Positions 1 to 6,618 of a stretch of 16,374 nt of DNA are shown here, piece by piece. The DNA comes from Nitrospirota bacterium (lineage in GTDB: Bacteria; Nitrospirota; Thermodesulfovibrionia; Thermodesulfovibrionales; Dissulfurispiraceae). The position numbers were made by a program, and so were the translations under genes. The stretch's first letter is position 1. Every line of letters starts with the position of its first letter. The notes below the pieces were generated by a model that was not told the DNA's origin, made no database searches, and saw only the letters and a program-made list of their open reading frames with translations. The stretch spans positions 1-16,374 of the forward strand of contig DUZI01000008.1 in assembly GCA_013349595.1 (NCBI GenBank), given 5' to 3'.

Positions 1-178
1 GAGGACTTAATAAAATCAAGTAGGAAGGGTTGGTGAGGAATTTTTATACGACACCTTATAAAAAAAGTTTTTTGGGCTTTGTCATAAGGCATTGTTTTGA
101 ATGTATAAATCAAAATTATAAATAAAATTTGTCGATTATAAAAATCCTGAAACAGCCCTTTCTATCGCTATTTTTGGG
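1..178 (+). repeat. Dispersed mosaic repeat, copy A (left end outside window)
   Basis: No gene lies in this stretch. Bases 1-63 match 6199-6260 (copy B) at roughly 87% by eye, and also the left part of copy C near 13590. Bases 131-178 match 6558-6605 with three mismatches in 48. Between them lies AT-rich sequence (64-130) that I cannot align convincingly to B or C. The right end reads CTATCGCTATTTTTGGG, the same terminal motif as copy B. The left terminus, expected about 20 bases upstream by analogy with copies B and C, is cut off by the window edge. The copy sits about 35 bases upstream of the putative pyr promoter. No open reading frame is conserved among the copies, so I read it as a non-coding interspersed repeat. 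Confidence 0.8.
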
Positions 179-212
179 TGAGAAGTTAAATAGATAGATT
201 AAAAGGGAAATC

Positions 213-229
213 TGTTATAATGTTATAAA
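213..229 (+). promoter_or_regulatory. Putative extended -10 promoter of the pyr operon
   Basis: TGTTATAAT at 213-221 fits the extended -10 consensus TGnTATAAT exactly. An overlapping second copy, TGTTATAAA, lies at 221-229. No good -35 hexamer is present 16-18 bases upstream, which an extended -10 can tolerate. Transcription would start near 228-236, leaving a leader of only about 40 bases before pyrR. I see no PyrR-binding loop or terminator/antiterminator pair in that leader, so Bacillus-style attenuation is not evident. AT-richness makes chance matches possible. Confidence 0.45.
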
Positions 230-271
230 AAAATTGCAAATTAAATAGCAGACTTTTTCTCTTATTCAAAT

Positions 272-817
272 ATGAAAAAAGAAATTTTAAATCACAAAGA
301 TATTGAGCGGATAATTTCCCGTATGACCCATGAGATAGTTGAGTATAACAAGGGAGTAGATGCCCTTTGTCTCGTTGGCATTCAGAGAGGTGGGGTCTAT
401 TTAGCCAATAGGATTGCCCAAAAGATAAATACAATTGAGTATGTAAATCTCCCTCTTGGTATGCTTGATATATCTTTATATAGAGACGATATTTCTATTA
501 AAAAGACAAGAACTATTGTTCGTAAGACAGATATTCCCTTTGATATATCGGATAAAAAGGTTATACTGATAGATGATGTGCTTTTTACGGGTAGGTCTAT
601 TAGGGCTGCTATGGATGCCCTTATGGATATGGGAAGACCTTCACAAATCCAACTGGCAATCTTAATTGATAGGGGACACAGGGAATTACCTATAAGGGCT
701 GATTTTGTTGGCAAGAGCATTCCAACTTCAAAGAAAGAAAGGATTACGGTAACCTTTTCTGAAGATGGTTCAGAAGACAAGGTGTTTATTGAAAAGACTG
801 ATAGGGGTAATAATTGA
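272..817 (+). CDS. pyrR: PyrR bifunctional pyrimidine regulator / uracil phosphoribosyltransferase
   Basis: 181 residues, the usual length for PyrR. This type-I phosphoribosyltransferase can convert uracil plus PRPP to UMP, and in many bacteria it binds pyr mRNA leaders in response to UMP. The PRPP-binding motif VILIDDVLFTGRS is at residues 97-109. The family blocks LDISLYRDD (65-73) and DRGHRELPIRADFVGKSIP (133-151) are also present. ATG 272 is the only usable start because an in-frame TAA lies at 242-244; no clear Shine-Dalgarno precedes it. It is the first gene of the pyr operon, and its TGA overlaps the TTG start of pyrB by four bases (TTGA). Because no PyrR-binding loop is visible in the short leader, RNA-binding regulation of this operon is unproven; the enzyme may act mainly in uracil salvage. 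Family assignment is firm. Confidence 0.95.
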   Translation: MKKEILNHKDIERIISRMTHEIVEYNKGVDALCLVGIQRGGVYLANRIAQKINTIEYVNLPLGMLDISLYRDDISIKKTRTIVRKTDIPFDISDKKVILIDDVLFTGRSIRAAMDALMDMGRPSQIQLAILIDRGHRELPIRADFVGKSIPTSKKERITVTFSEDGSEDKVFIEKTDRGNN

Positions 818-1725
818 AAAAAGACCTTGTTAGCATCAAAAGCCTTGCTGTTGATGAATTAGAACTTATCTTAAACACAGCCTTTTCTTTCAAAGATGTC
901 TTAAAAAGAGATATCAAAAAGGTGCCAACCTTAAGAGGTAAAACAGTTGTCAATCTGTTTTTTGAACCCTCAACGAGGACCCGCACATCCTTTGAACTTG
1001 CAGAAAAAAGGTTAAGCGCAGATGTCTATAATTTTTCTGTCCCAACAAGTAGTGTAGTAAAAGGTGAAAGTCTTTACGATACCATCAAGACCATTCAGGC
1101 TTATGGCGCTGATTATATTGTTATCAGGCATTTTTGTAGTGGTGTCCCTTTCTTGCTTTCAGGGATGGTATCTGCTTCTGTAATAAATGCTGGAGATGGG
1201 ACAAATGAGCATCCCACTCAGGCACTCCTTGATGCCTTCACCATTAAGGAAAAAAAGGGGGAAATAAAGGGGCTTAATATTGCTATCGTTGGCGATATAA
1301 GACATAGCAGAGTAGCTCGTTCAAATACCTATAGCCTCATTAAACTGGGTGCCAATATTCGCTATATAGCGCCGGCAACATTGATGCCTTGCTGCGTCCC
1401 TGAAGGTGTAAAGGTCTTTTATGACATCAATGAGGGTTTGCGTGGTGTTGATGTGATAATGGCATTGAGGGTTCAAAAAGAGAGAATGGATAAAGCCTTT
1501 TTCCCCTCTGAAAGGGAGTATTTTAAACTCTATGGTATCACTGCAGAGAGGGTAAATCTTGCTGATTCTAATGTAATAATTATGCACCCTGGACCAATGA
1601 ATCGTGGGATTGAAATCTCTTCAGAGGTGGCAGATTCAACGAAGGCAGTAATACTTGAACAGGTGACCAATGGGATCGCAGTTAGGATGGCGGTGCTTTA
1701 TCTTATAGGGGACAGTAATGAGTAA
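814..1725 (+). CDS. pyrB: Aspartate carbamoyltransferase, catalytic chain
   Basis: Condenses carbamoyl phosphate with aspartate to N-carbamoyl-aspartate, the committed step of pyrimidine synthesis. It has 303 residues, normal for the catalytic subunit. Carbamoyl-phosphate residues are visible in STRTRTS (53-59), the mobile-loop lysine in SVVKGES (80-86), H106, and HPTQ (133-136). The aspartate-binding side has DIRHSRVARSN (161-171) and HPGPMNRG (258-265). The start is TTG at 814, with AGGGG at 803-807 as a good Shine-Dalgarno. It shares TTGA with the pyrR stop and overlaps pyrC by eight bases. No pyrI regulatory chain is present; pairing with a class I PyrC is typical of ATCase-DHOase complexes such as that of Aquifex, so a complex is plausible but inferred. 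Confidence 0.96.
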   Translation: MKKDLVSIKSLAVDELELILNTAFSFKDVLKRDIKKVPTLRGKTVVNLFFEPSTRTRTSFELAEKRLSADVYNFSVPTSSVVKGESLYDTIKTIQAYGADYIVIRHFCSGVPFLLSGMVSASVINAGDGTNEHPTQALLDAFTIKEKKGEIKGLNIAIVGDIRHSRVARSNTYSLIKLGANIRYIAPATLMPCCVPEGVKVFYDINEGLRGVDVIMALRVQKERMDKAFFPSEREYFKLYGITAERVNLADSNVIIMHPGPMNRGIEISSEVADSTKAVILEQVTNGIAVRMAVLYLIGDSNE

Positions 1726-3010
1726 AAGTTTATTAATCAAAGATGCAAGGGTAATTGATTCAAAAAATGACATTGATGCTTCTGGTTCAATATTGATTAA
1801 AGATGGAAAGATTGCTTCAATAAGTATTGGTCATCCAATTAGTTACAATAAAGAAGAGACAATGGTAATTGATGCAAGTCCTTATATTGTTACTCCCGGT
1901 TTGGTTGACCTTCATGTGCATCTCCGTGAACCAGGCTTTGAACACAAAGAGACTATTCAGACAGGGACTTATGCAGCCATCAGGGGTGGCTTTACAGCAG
2001 TCTGCCCAATGGCAAATACAAACCCGGTTAATGATAATGCTACAGTGACGAGTTTTATGATTAGGAAGGCAATACAGGAAGGTTATTGTTATCTCTTTCC
2101 TGTTGGTGCAATCACAAAGGGACAAAATGGATTAGAACTTGCAGAAATGGCTCTTATGCGTGAGGCAGGTGCGGTAGCCTTTTCAGATGATGGTAAGCCT
2201 GTAATGAATAGCCTTGTAATGAGACGAGCCCTTGAATATTCTAAATATCTTGATGTGCCAATTATTTCCCATGCAGAGGATGACAATCTCTCTGATGGTG
2301 GATTAATTAATGAGGGTCATGTTTCCTCTGAATTAGGGATAAAGGGAATACCAAGTGCCTCAGAAGAGGTTATGATTGCCAGAGATTTAGCACTTGCAAG
2401 ACTTACAGGCGGTAGGCTCCATATTGCTCATGTGTCAACTAAATGGTCAGTAGAGCTTATAAGGAGGGCAAAGGTAGAAGGTATTAATGTAACTGCAGAG
2501 ACATGTCCTCATTATTTTACCCTTTCAGAGCAGGAGGCATTAGGATACAACACTCTGGCAAAGGTAAATCCACCTTTGAGGACAGAGGAAGATATGCTTG
2601 CAATCAAAGAAGGTTTAAGAGATGGCACAATTGATGTTATAGCCACAGACCACGCACCTCACCATAAAGATGAAAAGTTGCTTGAATTTGACAAGGCACC
2701 TTTTGGGATTAGTGGGTTCGATACCGCTTTAAGCCTTTCATTGAACCTTGTTAGAGAAGGTTTATTAACATATAAAGAATTATTTAAGAAACTCTCATCA
2801 ATGCCTGCATCAATTATAAAGATAAAAGGTGGTTCAATTAATATTGGTGATGAGGCTAATCTAATCATCATTGATACAGAAAAAAAATATATCCTCACCG
2901 AAGAGGTTATGTACTCAAAGGGGAAGAATACGCCATTTTTAAATAGGGAACTTCAAGGCAAGGTAGTATATACAATTTTTAAAGAGAGGATTTATCATGA
3001 ATCTTCCTAA
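1718..3010 (+). CDS. pyrC: Dihydroorotase, class I
   Basis: Cyclises N-carbamoyl-aspartate to dihydroorotate, the third step of UMP synthesis. It has 430 residues and the amidohydrolase fold of the long class I enzymes, not the short E. coli type. Metal-ligand motifs are in order: DLHVHLREPG (64-73, H66 and H68), FSDDGK (155-160, D158), SHAED (H185), IAHVS (H238) and ATDHAPH (D311). An Asp stands where class II enzymes have a carbamylated Lys. The ATG at 1718 lies inside the pyrB 3' end with TAGGGGA just upstream. Its own 3' end overlaps the next gene by 14 bases, so four consecutive genes appear translationally coupled. The full set of catalytic residues argues for an active enzyme rather than a PyrC-like pseudo-subunit. 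Confidence 0.96.
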   Translation: MSKSLLIKDARVIDSKNDIDASGSILIKDGKIASISIGHPISYNKEETMVIDASPYIVTPGLVDLHVHLREPGFEHKETIQTGTYAAIRGGFTAVCPMANTNPVNDNATVTSFMIRKAIQEGYCYLFPVGAITKGQNGLELAEMALMREAGAVAFSDDGKPVMNSLVMRRALEYSKYLDVPIISHAEDDNLSDGGLINEGHVSSELGIKGIPSASEEVMIARDLALARLTGGRLHIAHVSTKWSVELIRRAKVEGINVTAETCPHYFTLSEQEALGYNTLAKVNPPLRTEEDMLAIKEGLRDGTIDVIATDHAPHHKDEKLLEFDKAPFGISGFDTALSLSLNLVREGLLTYKELFKKLSSMPASIIKIKGGSINIGDEANLIIIDTEKKYILTEEVMYSKGKNTPFLNRELQGKVVYTIFKERIYHESS

Positions 3011-4478
3011 TATGGACTGGTTAAACAAGAATTTAAACATCTTAGGGCATGACATACCAATAGAGGTCATCTTCTATGGAATCTTTTTAGTATTGGTTGT
3101 GCTAATGATAATTGCCCTTATCAAAAGAAGACAAAAAAGGGAAGAACAAAGGGAGATAGATAAAAAGACACCAGAACAGAAGCCCATAATAAAGGAAGAG
3201 CCCAAAGAAGTTGTAAAGACAGAGGAGTTAAGCAAAAATATACTCAAGCCTGTTTTTAACCCTGAAGAAGAGATTAACAAGATAAGGGATAATTTCCAGA
3301 GTGCCTTTGATGATTTACAAGAGAGGATCAGGTGTTTTTATACAATCTTTCCTGAGATTAGATTGATTGATGACTTAAATCATTATGCTGAGCGAGGTCT
3401 CACTACAATGGATTTAAGGGATATTGTGCAAAGACTTTTAGATTATTCAGGGCAAAAGGATACACTTTTGAGCCCTGTTATGACTATCCTTCAACCTGCC
3501 TCAGAAGGTCAGGCAATAGTAGAGTATTTAGCAAAAAGGATTAACGAAATAGATAAGGATTTTAAGAGCAAAGTTTTTAAGTTAGAACAATATTTAACTA
3601 TAGGTTGTTATTATGCCAAAAGGGGGCTTTTTGAAGATGCTCATGAGTGGTATAAAAAGGCTGCAGAGGTTAATCAATACAATTTTATCCCAATTTACAA
3701 CGAAAGTGTCATTCTGTTAAAACAAGATAGGTATTCTGAAGCAGAGACTATGATTACAGAACTTCTTAAGGAAAATATACGAAATTACCATCCTTATTTT
3801 TTAAAGGCATTACTTTTATTTAACAAAGGTGCAAATGATGAAGCTCTTGATTGTTTTGATAAAGCCCTTGAGCTTGATTTCTTTTGTAGTGATATTTGGT
3901 ATGAAAAGGGTATTGTCCTAAGTTCCATTGAGAGGTTTCAGGAGGCCTTACAATGTTTTGAAAATGCCATAATCACAAATCAAAGGGATGACAAGGCATG
4001 GCAGGCAAAGGGTGTTGCCTTAAGCAGGTTGGGTATGCACGAGGATGCATACAAAGCCTATGAGCAGGCAATTGCTATCAAGCCCGAAGATGAAGAGGCA
4101 TGGTATGGTCAAGCTATTGCATTAAGTTATCTCGGTGCCCATGAGGATGCCTTAAGAGCCTTTGACTTTGCTATCAAGTTAAACAAGGACAGTTATAAGG
4201 CACTTTATGGTAAAGGATTGGCCTTGTTCTATTTAAAGAATTACGATGAGGCACTAAAAACATTTGATAACACAATCAGCATCAATGGGGCTTATGCAAA
4301 GGCTTGGTATAATAAGGCACTTATTCATCACATTAAAGAGGATTTGGAAAATACGCTCTTTAGTCTTACTAAGGCGATAGAGTTAAATCCAAAATATAAG
4401 GAAAAGGTTGTTAAAGGAGATGACTTTATAAAGTTTAAAGACAATCCAGATTTTATGAGACTCTATAGTATTGAATAA
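2997..4478 (+). CDS. Membrane-anchored TPR-repeat protein
   Basis: 493 residues. One strongly hydrophobic segment at residues 22-42 is followed at once by KRRQKREEQR, so by the positive-inside rule the bulk of the protein should face the cytoplasm. Residues 45-90 are charged and probably disordered. Residues 91-195 are helical with no family I recognise. Residues 200-470 hold about eight tandem tetratricopeptide repeats of 34 residues (for example the units starting DKAWQAKG, EEAWYGQA and YKALYGKG). TPR arrays bind other proteins and have no catalytic role. The ATG follows GAGAGGA and overlaps the end of pyrC by 14 bases; carA starts 15 bases after its stop. It is therefore embedded in a pyrimidine operon without an evident enzymatic part. 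A scaffold for pyr enzymes, or mere co-transcription, are both possible. Confidence 0.85.
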   Translation: MNLPNMDWLNKNLNILGHDIPIEVIFYGIFLVLVVLMIIALIKRRQKREEQREIDKKTPEQKPIIKEEPKEVVKTEELSKNILKPVFNPEEEINKIRDNFQSAFDDLQERIRCFYTIFPEIRLIDDLNHYAERGLTTMDLRDIVQRLLDYSGQKDTLLSPVMTILQPASEGQAIVEYLAKRINEIDKDFKSKVFKLEQYLTIGCYYAKRGLFEDAHEWYKKAAEVNQYNFIPIYNESVILLKQDRYSEAETMITELLKENIRNYHPYFLKALLLFNKGANDEALDCFDKALELDFFCSDIWYEKGIVLSSIERFQEALQCFENAIITNQRDDKAWQAKGVALSRLGMHEDAYKAYEQAIAIKPEDEEAWYGQAIALSYLGAHEDALRAFDFAIKLNKDSYKALYGKGLALFYLKNYDEALKTFDNTISINGAYAKAWYNKALIHHIKEDLENTLFSLTKAIELNPKYKEKVVKGDDFIKFKDNPDFMRLYSIE

Positions 4479-4493
4479 AAGGGAGATAGTTAA

Positions 4494-5597
4494 ATGAAAA
4501 AGGCATTGCTCGTCCTTGCTGATGGGACGGTTTTTGAGGGTAAATCACTTGGGGCAATTGGTGAGACAATAGGTGAAGTAGTTTTTAATACTTCTATAAC
4601 TGGTTATCAAGAGATACTCACCGATTCGTCCTATAAGGGACAAATTGTTGTTATGACTTATACGCAAATTGGTAATTATGGCATAAATGAAGAAGACATT
4701 GAATCAAATGGTGGTGTCAAGGCTGAGGGTTTTGTTGTAAAAGAGGCATGTCCTTATCCAAGTAATTGGAGGAGTAAAGCAACTCTTGAAAATTATCTAA
4801 AAGAGCATGGCATTACTGCCATTGAAGGTATTGATACGAGGGCACTGACAAGGAGATTAAGAGACTATGGTGCACAAAAGGGTATTATTTCATCAGTAGA
4901 TTTAGATTATAAAAGCCTTTTAAAAAAGGTGAGGAATTATCCTGATATATCAACGATTAACCTTACTGACCAGGTTACTACACCCAATAGTTATGATTGG
5001 AGTGAGACCATTTGGAGTAGGGAGAAAACAAAGGGGGCTTTAAAAAAATTAATTGTCTATGACTTCGGTGTGAAATTAAATATTCTTCGTAATCTTGTAA
5101 ATGCAGGTTTCTCTGTTACCGTTGTTCCTCAAGATAGCCCAGCTGAAGAGATTTTGCAAATGAAGGCTGATGCGGTATTACTCAGTAACGGTCCTGGTGA
5201 TCCTCAACAAGTTATAAAAGGAATAGAAAATACAAAAAAATTAATCGGAAAGATACCAATTTTTGGTATCTGTCTCGGACACCAGATACTTGGTTTGGCA
5301 ATGGGTGGAGACACATATAAGTTAAAGTTTGGTCATCATGGAGGGAATCATCCAGTGATGGATTTAAAGACTGAAGAGGTCAAAATAACATCGCAAAATC
5401 ATAACTATTGCGTAGATATTAAGAGCCTTAAAGGTCAGGTAAGGCTTACCCATAGAAACCTATTTGATGGTTCAGAAGAAGGTATGGAACATGTGGAATA
5501 TCCGGTCTTTTCGGTGCAATATCATCCAGAGGCAGGTCCAGGCCCCAATGATTCAATTTACCTATTTAAGAATTTTTATCAATTAGTCAGTAATTAA
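4494..5597 (+). CDS. carA: Carbamoyl-phosphate synthase, small (glutaminase) subunit
   Basis: Hydrolyses glutamine and channels ammonia to CarB for carbamoyl phosphate, used by PyrB and by arginine synthesis. It has 367 residues, full length. The N-terminal CarA domain shows FNTSITGYQEILTD (31-44) and the binding motif GIDTRALTRRLR (112-123). The class I amidotransferase domain follows, with SNGPGDP (231-237), the nucleophile C260 in GICLGHQ (258-264), and H344/E346 in QYHPEA, a complete triad. The start is ATG 4494 after GGGAG. It is preceded by the TPR gene and followed 17 bases later by def. The large subunit carB, commonly the next gene, is not here and must be elsewhere in the genome. 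Confidence 0.97.
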   Translation: MKKALLVLADGTVFEGKSLGAIGETIGEVVFNTSITGYQEILTDSSYKGQIVVMTYTQIGNYGINEEDIESNGGVKAEGFVVKEACPYPSNWRSKATLENYLKEHGITAIEGIDTRALTRRLRDYGAQKGIISSVDLDYKSLLKKVRNYPDISTINLTDQVTTPNSYDWSETIWSREKTKGALKKLIVYDFGVKLNILRNLVNAGFSVTVVPQDSPAEEILQMKADAVLLSNGPGDPQQVIKGIENTKKLIGKIPIFGICLGHQILGLAMGGDTYKLKFGHHGGNHPVMDLKTEEVKITSQNHNYCVDIKSLKGQVRLTHRNLFDGSEEGMEHVEYPVFSVQYHPEAGPGPNDSIYLFKNFYQLVSN

Positions 5598-5614
5598 TAT
5601 ATCAGTGAACAGCC

Positions 5615-6124
5615 ATGTCAGTTCTTAAAATATACAAGTATCCTGAAAATGTATTAAAGAAAAAAGCACTTAAGATTGAAAATATTGACGGTGGCTTACA
5701 AACTCTCATAGATGATATGGTTCAGACTATGTATAATGCACCTGGTATTGGTCTTGCAGCAAATCAGGTAGGTGAATTAAAAAGACTTGTAGTAATTGAC
5801 ATCTCTACAAAGGAAAAGAGTTACCCACTTATTATCGTCATCAATCCAGAGATAGTCCATGCAGATAAGTTTGAACCCTCAGAGGAGGGTTGTCTTAGTT
5901 TGCCAGGATGCACTATAAGTGTTGATCGTGCAAGTGAAATTGTAGTAAGGGGTATTGATAGAAATGGAAATCCTATAGAGATTGAGGCAAAGGGTTTACT
6001 CGCAAGGGCTTTTCAACATGAATTGGACCACCTTGATGGTATAGTTCTTTTTGATAAGTTATCACCTATAAAAAGGGAGTTTTATAAAAAAAAGTATCTC
6101 AAAAGCCTTAAAGATGAGAAATAG
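5615..6124 (+). CDS. def: Peptide deformylase
   Basis: Removes the formyl group from the N-terminal methionine of nascent proteins; a cytosolic Fe2+/Zn2+ enzyme acting at the ribosome exit. It has 169 residues, typical. All three family motifs are present: GIGLAANQ (44-51), EGCLSLP (91-97, metal ligand C93) and QHELDH (134-139, ligands H135 and H139, catalytic E136). ATG 5615 has no convincing Shine-Dalgarno and lies 17 bases after carA, suggesting read-through expression from the pyr operon. In most genomes def is followed directly by fmt. Here 494 bases occupied by repeat copy B separate them, which suggests the repeat inserted into an ancestral def-fmt junction. Confidence 0.97.
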   Translation: MSVLKIYKYPENVLKKKALKIENIDGGLQTLIDDMVQTMYNAPGIGLAANQVGELKRLVVIDISTKEKSYPLIIVINPEIVHADKFEPSEEGCLSLPGCTISVDRASEIVVRGIDRNGNPIEIEAKGLLARAFQHELDHLDGIVLFDKLSPIKREFYKKKYLKSLKDEK

Positions 6125-6307
6125 AGAGATACTTATAGTAATGAAATTTCAGGTTAATTGAAATAGACTATATAAGACCCAAAATCAGTGATAGAACTGA
6201 AAACTTGACAAAATCAAGTAGTAAGGGTTGGTGAAAAATTTTATACGACACCTTATAAAAGAGATCTTGAGAAACTTTAGCAAAAAATATTGCAGAATAA
6301 AGCAAAA

Positions 6308-6358
6308 CCCAAATACAGCGATAAGGATGGGGCTCTGAAGTGAATAGCGATGTTTGGG
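6308..6358. repeat. Nested inverted repeat with the element's terminal motif
   Basis: CCCAAATACAGCGATAAGG at 6308-6326 repeats the terminal motif of the large repeat. Fifty bases on, at 6353-6358, the sequence closes with TTTGGG. The pair resembles a small copy of the element ends nested within copy B. Only the outer six bases are perfectly complementary, so this could also be ordinary degenerate repetition. Confidence 0.45.
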
Positions 6359-6382
6359 CAGCAGTTCTTTGCGACTGGAGCG

Positions 6383-6406
6383 TTAAACACAGCCGCAAGT
6401 GTTTGA
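6383..6406. other. Hairpin inside repeat copy B
   Basis: TTAAACAC (6383-6390) and GTGTTTGA (6399-6406) pair over eight positions with one G-T wobble, leaving an eight-base loop (AGCCGCAA). It lies in the G+C-rich central module of copy B, next to a second, stronger hairpin. No comparable second copy exists in the window to test covariation. Confidence 0.5.
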
Positions 6407-6422
6407 ACCCAAAGGAAAGGGG

Positions 6423-6451
6423 CCCCAAAAAAGTTGCAAGACTTTTTGGGG
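6423..6451. other. Strong hairpin inside repeat copy B
   Basis: CCCCAAAAAAGT (6423-6434) pairs with ACTTTTTGGGG (6441-6451) around the six-base loop TGCAAG: eleven pairs with one bulged A. No T-tract follows on either strand, so it is not a standard intrinsic terminator. CAGTTCT (6362-6368) can also pair with AGAACTG (6490-6496), enclosing both hairpins in a larger stem. This fits a structured RNA or an extruded cruciform; which one cannot be told from one copy. Confidence 0.55.
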
Positions 6452-6618
6452 TGGTAGTTGAGTTTTGCGGCCGTAGCGAAAGGGGCATTAGAACTGTCAA
6501 AACGAACGAAAGAGACTTATCTTTATCGCTGGGTCTCAGCAAAATTAAAATTAAATCGTCGATTATAAAAATTCTGAAACAGCCCTTCCTATCGCTATAT
6601 TTGGGATAAGAACTTGTC

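Larger units (their letters stand above)
6178..6605 (+). repeat. Dispersed mosaic repeat, copy B (longest; MITE-like, non-autonomous)
   Basis: This 428-base copy fills the def-fmt gap. Left end CCCAAAATCAGTGATAGAA and the reverse complement of the right end, CCCAAATATAGCGATAGGA, agree at 14 of 19 positions, so the element has imperfect terminal inverted repeats. The 6-base sequence ATAAGA lies directly outside both ends (6172-6177 and 6606-6611), as a target-site duplication would. Modules: 6178-6285 matches copy C 13570-13677; 6286-6481 is unique in the window; 6482-6537 matches copy C 13678-13742; 6558-6605 matches copy A 131-178. Bases 6331-6490 are about 50% G+C by hand count, well above the surroundings, and form hairpins. 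No transposase is encoded; the 89-codon plus-strand frame and the minus-strand frame crossing it show no protein character. Confidence 0.8.

Noticed and set aside
6145..6164. Hairpin ATTTCA...TGAAAT after def as a terminator
   Set aside because: Only six AT-rich pairs and no T-tract follows; too weak to call.
6205..6258. TTGACA at 6205-6210 with TTATAA near 6253 as a promoter in the repeat
   Set aside because: The spacing is over 40 bases, there is no -10 at 16-18 bases, and the TTGACA is not kept in the other copies (TTAATA, TTAACA).
6340..6609. Plus-strand 89-codon frame within repeat copy B (GTG start)
   Set aside because: Lies wholly within the repeat, shows no domain or ribosome-binding site, and is not preserved as a frame in copies A or C, where the shared modules are differently joined.
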